NCBI GenBank assembly: GCA_928212115.1
Contig: CAKMRJ010004445.1
Coordinates: 3,760,647-3,824,646 of the forward strand
Reading direction: 5' to 3'
From: Lactuca virosa
Lineage: Eukaryota > Streptophyta > Magnoliopsida > Asterales > Asteraceae
DNA: 64,000 nt
The stretch's first letter is position 1. Each line of letters starts with the position of its first letter. The position numbers and the translations under genes were made by a program. Shown here piece by piece: positions 59,198 to 64,000 of this stretch. The notes beneath the pieces were generated by a model. It saw nothing but the letters and a program-made list of their open reading frames with translations. It searched no databases and was not told where the DNA came from.

Positions 59198-61926
59198 TGT
59201 GACAACCATCAAATTTCGGTCAAGTCAAAGTCAAACAAAGTCAACTAGTCAAACCGGTCAACTCCATTAACCCTTGTATGATAGGGTTTACGTTATGTAA
59301 TCACTGTACAATTCGCTATTTTAATGAGAAAACATCATTTGGAAAGTTCATGTGTTTGATTTTCCTTAGCCTTAACAGTGCTAAACAATGAACCAAAGCG
59401 ATAAAACACTATTGCACAATCATCGGGATTGTGTAGGACACTAAATCATGGCTTAACGGGGTCTATGGACCTTGCGTTGCGAAGCCGGACACTCAAAAAG
59501 ATCACAAACGAAACCTCTCTCAATCTCATTCAAACCCTACTCAAGATTACTTGACGCTAATAGGATCAAAACCCATACACTACGATATAAATTGACGTTA
59601 ATAGCAACATAGTATAGTACAACGTTATAACTATAATCAAATTAAATTATGATACCATATTAAAATCAAATCAAAGTATAATGCTCTAATTAAATTAAAA
59701 GAATCAAACTTGAATGCTATAATTAAACTTCAAATCAAAGTAGATTGTTATAATCAAATCATAACCTATCTTTTATAAAACTCCATTTTTATAAACTTTA
59801 CATTAAATTTTATAAAACTCTATTTTTATAAACTTTACTTTAAGTTTTATAAAACTCTTATATTAATTATGTAAAAGATGCTTGTGTTAGTGGAAAATTA
59901 TGAAGACCACCAAAAGCAAAAAGATTATTCCCATGGTCTCCCACTCTCACCTCCCATCCACTTTCCTTTCCTTTTTCTCCCAACACATTATTCTCTTCAC
60001 CACTTAAACCTTCTCTAATCTTTCTCTCACTCTCAATCTCAAAATTTCCTCCAAGAAATACTCATATTCCATCCAAGAACAATCTATTATACTCAAATCT
60101 TCATCCCTCTTGAAGCATTCATCAAGGTATGTTGTTAAAAGTTTCAAATTCATACAAGAAACAAATTAAATCCACCAAAATATCTAAAACTCATTTTATG
60201 CATAAACCTGATTTTTCTCAGAATACCATCAATAAAATAAGAAGTTCTGGAAATTTTCAGAAAATAACTTATTTTTATTGAATTACTATAATTATTGCAA
60301 TAAAGTAGGACAATAATTCACACAAAATACTTTTTCATTCAATAAATTCTGAGAAAATTCTAGGATGACCTATATATTGATTAAACATAATTTATGAAGT
60401 TTCATGCATTTATATTATTGTTTACTATTATTTATGATTTTATTGATTAATTAATAATGAAATATATAAAAACTACTTCCCATAGTCACAAATATCTGAA
60501 ACTTATACACTGGGCTCTATATCATGTTATAAAACTATGGTTAATTTTACAGAATTTTTGGGAATCATTTACTATTTTTCCCGAATTTTGTTGTTGTTTA
60601 ATCATTAAAGTATTAATAAATACTAAAACAGTTCAGAAAAATATAAAAATTTTACAGTAATTAATATTGTATGAAATAATGATTTCCTAATAATTTCATA
60701 ATTTTTCAATTATGTTTACTATTTAAAACCATTTTCCTAAGTATTTAAGCATGTAAAAATGCATTTTAATGATTATTTCATATAAATAATTGTTAAAATC
60801 TGTAAATAATTATAATTGGGCAATTTATTATTTTAATAAGAAATTATTAAAATCTGGCCTAAGTTGAAAATATAAATTAATTATGCAAAGTAATTAATTC
60901 AATTTAAAATTTATTTAACAAATGAATACCTTAATATATATAATCAAAATGAATTATTGTTAATTCATCTAATATAAGAATGTGTCTAAATATTTGTTAA
61001 TACTCCATTCTCGTTTAGCAGTTCCTAAACCAAAACTATAATTATTATATTAGGTTCTACGCCATTTTGACCCGAACCGTCTATCGTACGACACACGCAT
61101 TTCGTTTTGGGACTAATGTGAGTAATCTACCCCATATTTTATAATTTCAATACTTTTGGGGTGTATCATGGTGGTTCTAATATGTTCCAACTTCATTTTA
61201 TTGTTTTATCACAATTGAGAGATTGTTGGGACATTTATACGTGAGTCATTAATTGTATAACTATTGTTTGTTTACGCTACATGTACTTGTAGTGCATTAC
61301 CATTTTTAGTCTAATCTCCATGACTATGCCCGTATTCTTGAGGTACGTTATGGACAATAATAGCGCTATTGGGTTGACCACCCCGCCTTGGGACGCTAAG
61401 GTGATTGATCGCACGTGGTTGAGTGTGTATGATGATTAGATGCTCCATCCTATATATATATATATAATATATATTATATAATATACATATGTATATATAG
61501 GGTGAGGACTTATTGTTGTTGTTATCATTTGTTAATCAATTTTTGATTTATAAACCATTATCTCAAATACAATTGTTTGCCGACTTCAAAAGAAAACAAA
61601 CTTCGAATTATAAATGTTTCAACTTCACAATTTTCTCTACTTAAAATTACTTACTCACCAACTCTCGTAGTTGACCTGTTTTTACCCATGATGCAGATTT
61701 GAAGAATGAAGTTGATGAAAAATAGGTTGTGCCTTAGAAATCCACAAGACTATTTAAATTTGATGTAATAAATGTTGTTCGTATTTGGATTTGGATTTGT
61801 ATGTTGTGGATCTTGTTTGCATACTTAGTACTTAATTGAATCTAATCATATTATAACATAGTTGTCATGAGACTTTGAACAATATATCACGCCTTGATCG
61901 ATTCCGACAAGGATCGGGGTGTGACA
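59198..61926 (+). repeat. 5' LTR of a Ty3-type element
   Basis: 2,729 bp from TGTGACAACC to GGGGTGTGACA, followed by a PBS. The ends match the solo LTR at 12449-16791. It lacks the two tandem arrays of that LTR. An AT-rich tract is at 61451-61492. No 3' partner lies in the window. Confidence 0.85.
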
Positions 61927-61929
61927 GAT

Positions 61930-61941
61930 TGGTATCAGAGC
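61930..61941 (+). promoter_or_regulatory. PBS of the Ty3-type element at 59198
   Basis: TGGTATCAGAGC (initiator tRNA-Met type), 3 bp after the LTR end. Confidence 0.92.
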
Positions 61942-62430
61942 CCTTGACTATAGGGAATTAGGTTAATTGCCTTGACCTAGTCTATAGCCTCTAGGGTCCT
62001 CTCGTATGCTAGTTTATAAAATGCACACACAACTGCATGCAATTCACACTTAGAAAATCCTAGGAATACCTTTGTGTGTTAATTGCTCCCTTAAGTGCAT
62101 ACGTATTACTCCTGACACTTATATGTGTGCATACACTGGTGAATATTCTCCTCTTTCTCTAAAAATCACACACATATTCAAGTGGTTTAAAAAAATGTAT
62201 ATACATATATATTCCTTAGAGCTCATAGGAAATTCAAAGTCATCCACTCTAGTCGGGTAGGATCATAGTAATTGACGCGTAGTAACTGGAAGGGGGAGGT
62301 GCCGGTAGCCCGAAAGTCCTGACTAGGTAAGCATTCGTATACATCCCAATCAACCGAGGGACCAGTTTGCTTATCTGGGGACCAAGGGCGAGAGTTCCCA
62401 AACCTATAGGCCAAAGCGCGTCATTCACAT
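61942..62430 (+). other. Leader of the Ty3-type element, then lost
   Basis: Non-coding leader-like sequence. No gag ORF follows, so the rest of the element has been deleted or lies elsewhere. The element end is not visible. Confidence 0.5.
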
Positions 62431-63163
62431 TACTTTTGAGCCATCAAAATACCCGACCTTATCAAACGTATCCGAAAGGATACACTCCAAAATGGCCAAC
62501 TCATTGGACTATTAAGTTCCCTAATGGGCCTAGAAGTGGGAAAGAAATGTGAAAACTTAGTTTTGTGGGGCCCACGCAAGTGCTACATGTTTCACATTTA
62601 GTAACCATGGAAAGCCCAAAAGGTGCCCAACACTCCTAACAATGGCCCAACAAGTGTTTTACAATTATTTTACCCAACAATGTCTAAAAAAAAACTTTAT
62701 TTCCATAATCAATTTACAAATAACTCACAAGTCCATATGCGTGTTTCTCATAGTTGACATGTTCCTTGTTTGGTTGTGGACTTAGGGTAGACTCATTAGG
62801 ATCAACAGTCTAATAAAATTTTAATTACACATAACTGGGGGGCATGTCGAGTGAATCTTAGGAGTGGATCAGACATGGAACAAATCACAAGATTATAATC
62901 AAGTTATTCCTACTAAATTCATAAGTCTATTTATATAGACCTCTGGTATAGAGTCGTCAGCGTAGTCGTGTCGGCAATCTAGAATATAGCTAAATACATA
63001 ATACAAACTATAATACCCAAATTATACAAAATTTTCTGCATTAAAAATCAATAGACAAACACAATGAAACTAAAAAGGGTAACAATCTATCAAGAGAAAA
63101 ACACATACAATGTAGATTAAAATCCACTAATTATAACAAAATGGCTAAAAGAAAAGGTAAGGA
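62431..63163. other. 3' flank of RKD-like gene, nothing recognised
   Basis: About 730 bp of AT-rich sequence without ORF or repeat that I recognise. It may contain the RKD 3' UTR. Confidence 0.4.
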
Positions 63164-63858
63164 CTAAGGATTGTTAAGTCCTCTCTTCTTATAAATAGCT
63201 TTGAAGCAAGCTTGCCTAAGCTTCTTTGTTCTTTCTGTCAATTCCATACCTGGCAATTTCTCCATCATCTTCTTGTGCCCTGCTAACGTCTCTACCTCCT
63301 CCTTTAATCCCAACTCCTAGTTTTTTTAGGTAGATGCAATATATTTTTCGTGTGAGTTCACAAAATTTACAATGAGTTAAGTTTATGTAAATATAAATCA
63401 GAAATCGTAGTAAAACAATTGATTTGATGTGGCATATGCCTAGGGCCTATGTTTATGTTATAAAGAAACTAATAATTAAAATTTTAGAAAATACCAAAAC
63501 TACTTTGGTTACCAAGTGCATGCATACATGCATGAGTAATGTATAGAAGGTTATTATCGTAGTTTACCTTGGCATTTTGAATGAGGGATTGAAGGCTCTT
63601 AAGTTTTCTATGAGGCCATCTATTTATGTTTAGCTCTCTGCATCTTTTCTTCAACAATGTTAACCCTATTCCTAGTTCCTTTGCTGCCATGATCATCGGC
63701 ATCTCAAAGTACTTCTCTATCTCTTCGAACTCCAATGGTCTCAATCCCTTTGCCATCTTCCGGCCACCGTGATCAGTTGGTGGCAGCACTAGAACTACAT
63801 GTAGCCTCACCACCGGATTTACAGTCTTCACTGAAACTAACCAATGGTAAATTACCAT
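63164..63858 (-). CDS. RKD: RKD-like RWP-RK transcription factor, 3' exons
   Basis: The upstream exon (ORF from 63858 to donor GT at 63566-63567) encodes the RWP-RK domain: PLEFEEIEKYFEMPM, AAKELGIGLTLLKKRCREL and the signature RWPHRK (residues 80-85 of this ORF). A 251-bp intron follows. The last exon is 63164-63316, entered at AG 63317-63318 in phase 0. It encodes ELGLKEEVETLAGHKKMMEK and ELTERTKKLRQACFKAIYKK and stops at TAG (63164-63166). The two parts match the usual RKD layout of domain plus Leu/Lys-rich C-terminus. RKD proteins control egg-cell and gametophyte gene expression. The start is not in the window. A splice acceptor TTTCAG near 63831 may open this exon, so 63858 is not a proven ATG. 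Confidence 0.85.
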
Positions 63859-64000
63859 CCTCCCAACAATCCTATAAGCTTATATCTTCAAGGGGATCCA
63901 AATCGTGAAACTCATTCTAGAAATGATGTTTTGATCTTTGTTAAGTACTGTGGAAACGTTCTGATCGAGCACTTCATGCAATTTTTCCGACAACTCGTAA
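63859..64000 (-). other. Upstream part of RKD-like gene, exon status unclear
   Basis: On the minus strand a short open frame (YELSEKLHEVLDQ, reading from the window edge) may be part of an earlier exon or only intron. It ends at TAA near 63882. Confidence 0.3.

Noticed and set aside
63484..63567. C-terminal extension of the RKD exon ORF
   Set aside because: It reads through the intron; the GT donor at 63566-63567 and the matching next exon give the expected family C-terminus.

Overview
This is nuclear DNA from a flowering plant. Two ordinary plant genes sit near its right end, and almost everything else is nested or decayed LTR retrotransposon sequence. The LTR types (TGTAAC-start Ty3 LTRs with ACTCGTCGAGT-type motifs, Sirevirus copia elements, an Athila-like element) suggest the daisy family and perhaps Lactuca. 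That taxonomic call is an inference from memory.

Layout. 1-9767: Sirevirus-type Ty1/copia element A, cut by the window at its left end, with gag, protease-integrase, RT-RNase H, a 1.7-kb non-coding spacer, a long env-like ORF, PPT and 3' LTR. 9768-12243: a putative TIR DNA transposon between two AT microsatellites. 12244 to about 51004: one old Ty1/copia element (B) that has taken four insertions. These are a 4.3-kb solo LTR (12449-16791, TSD ATAAT), an Athila-like Ty3 element (18165-33045), a reverse-oriented 2.1-kb solo LTR (34164-36296, TSD CTTTC) and a young Sirevirus E (38156-49096, TSD GAACT). When the insertions are skipped, the B reading frame rejoins; across Sirevirus E it rejoins to the base. 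51005-51474: a reverse Ty3 LTR fragment. 51913-54510 (minus): PMI1-like gene. 55690-56790: LINE remnant. 56866-58190: copia remnant. 58208-62430: three Ty3 LTR pieces, one complete at 2.7 kb with its PBS. 63164-63858 (minus): the RWP-RK part of an RKD transcription-factor gene whose 5' end lies outside the window.

How it works together. The retrotransposon ORFs are gag, protease, integrase and RT-RNase H of copy-and-paste elements, and all are broken here. Many of the nonsense codons fit C-to-T or G-to-A change. Sirevirus E is the youngest clear insertion: its two 324-bp LTRs differ at 3 positions by my alignment. It lacks protease and integrase through an in-frame deletion, so it must have moved with enzymes supplied by relatives. 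The two host genes are unrelated in function: one acts in chloroplast and nuclear positioning, the other in reproductive-cell transcription.

Most notable points: (i) a 13-N gap at 21947-21959 is flanked by about 3.06 kb of the same sequence twice, differing mainly by one-base indels, which is probably an unmerged contig overlap and not a biological duplication; (ii) three different TGTAAC-type Ty3 LTRs each carry a family-specific array of short inverted repeats just upstream of the TATA box; (iii) the two Sireviruses share ordered non-coding blocks between pol and the env-like ORF although their LTRs look unrelated; (iv) the Athila-like leader contains a second, tRNA-Met-type primer-site sequence.
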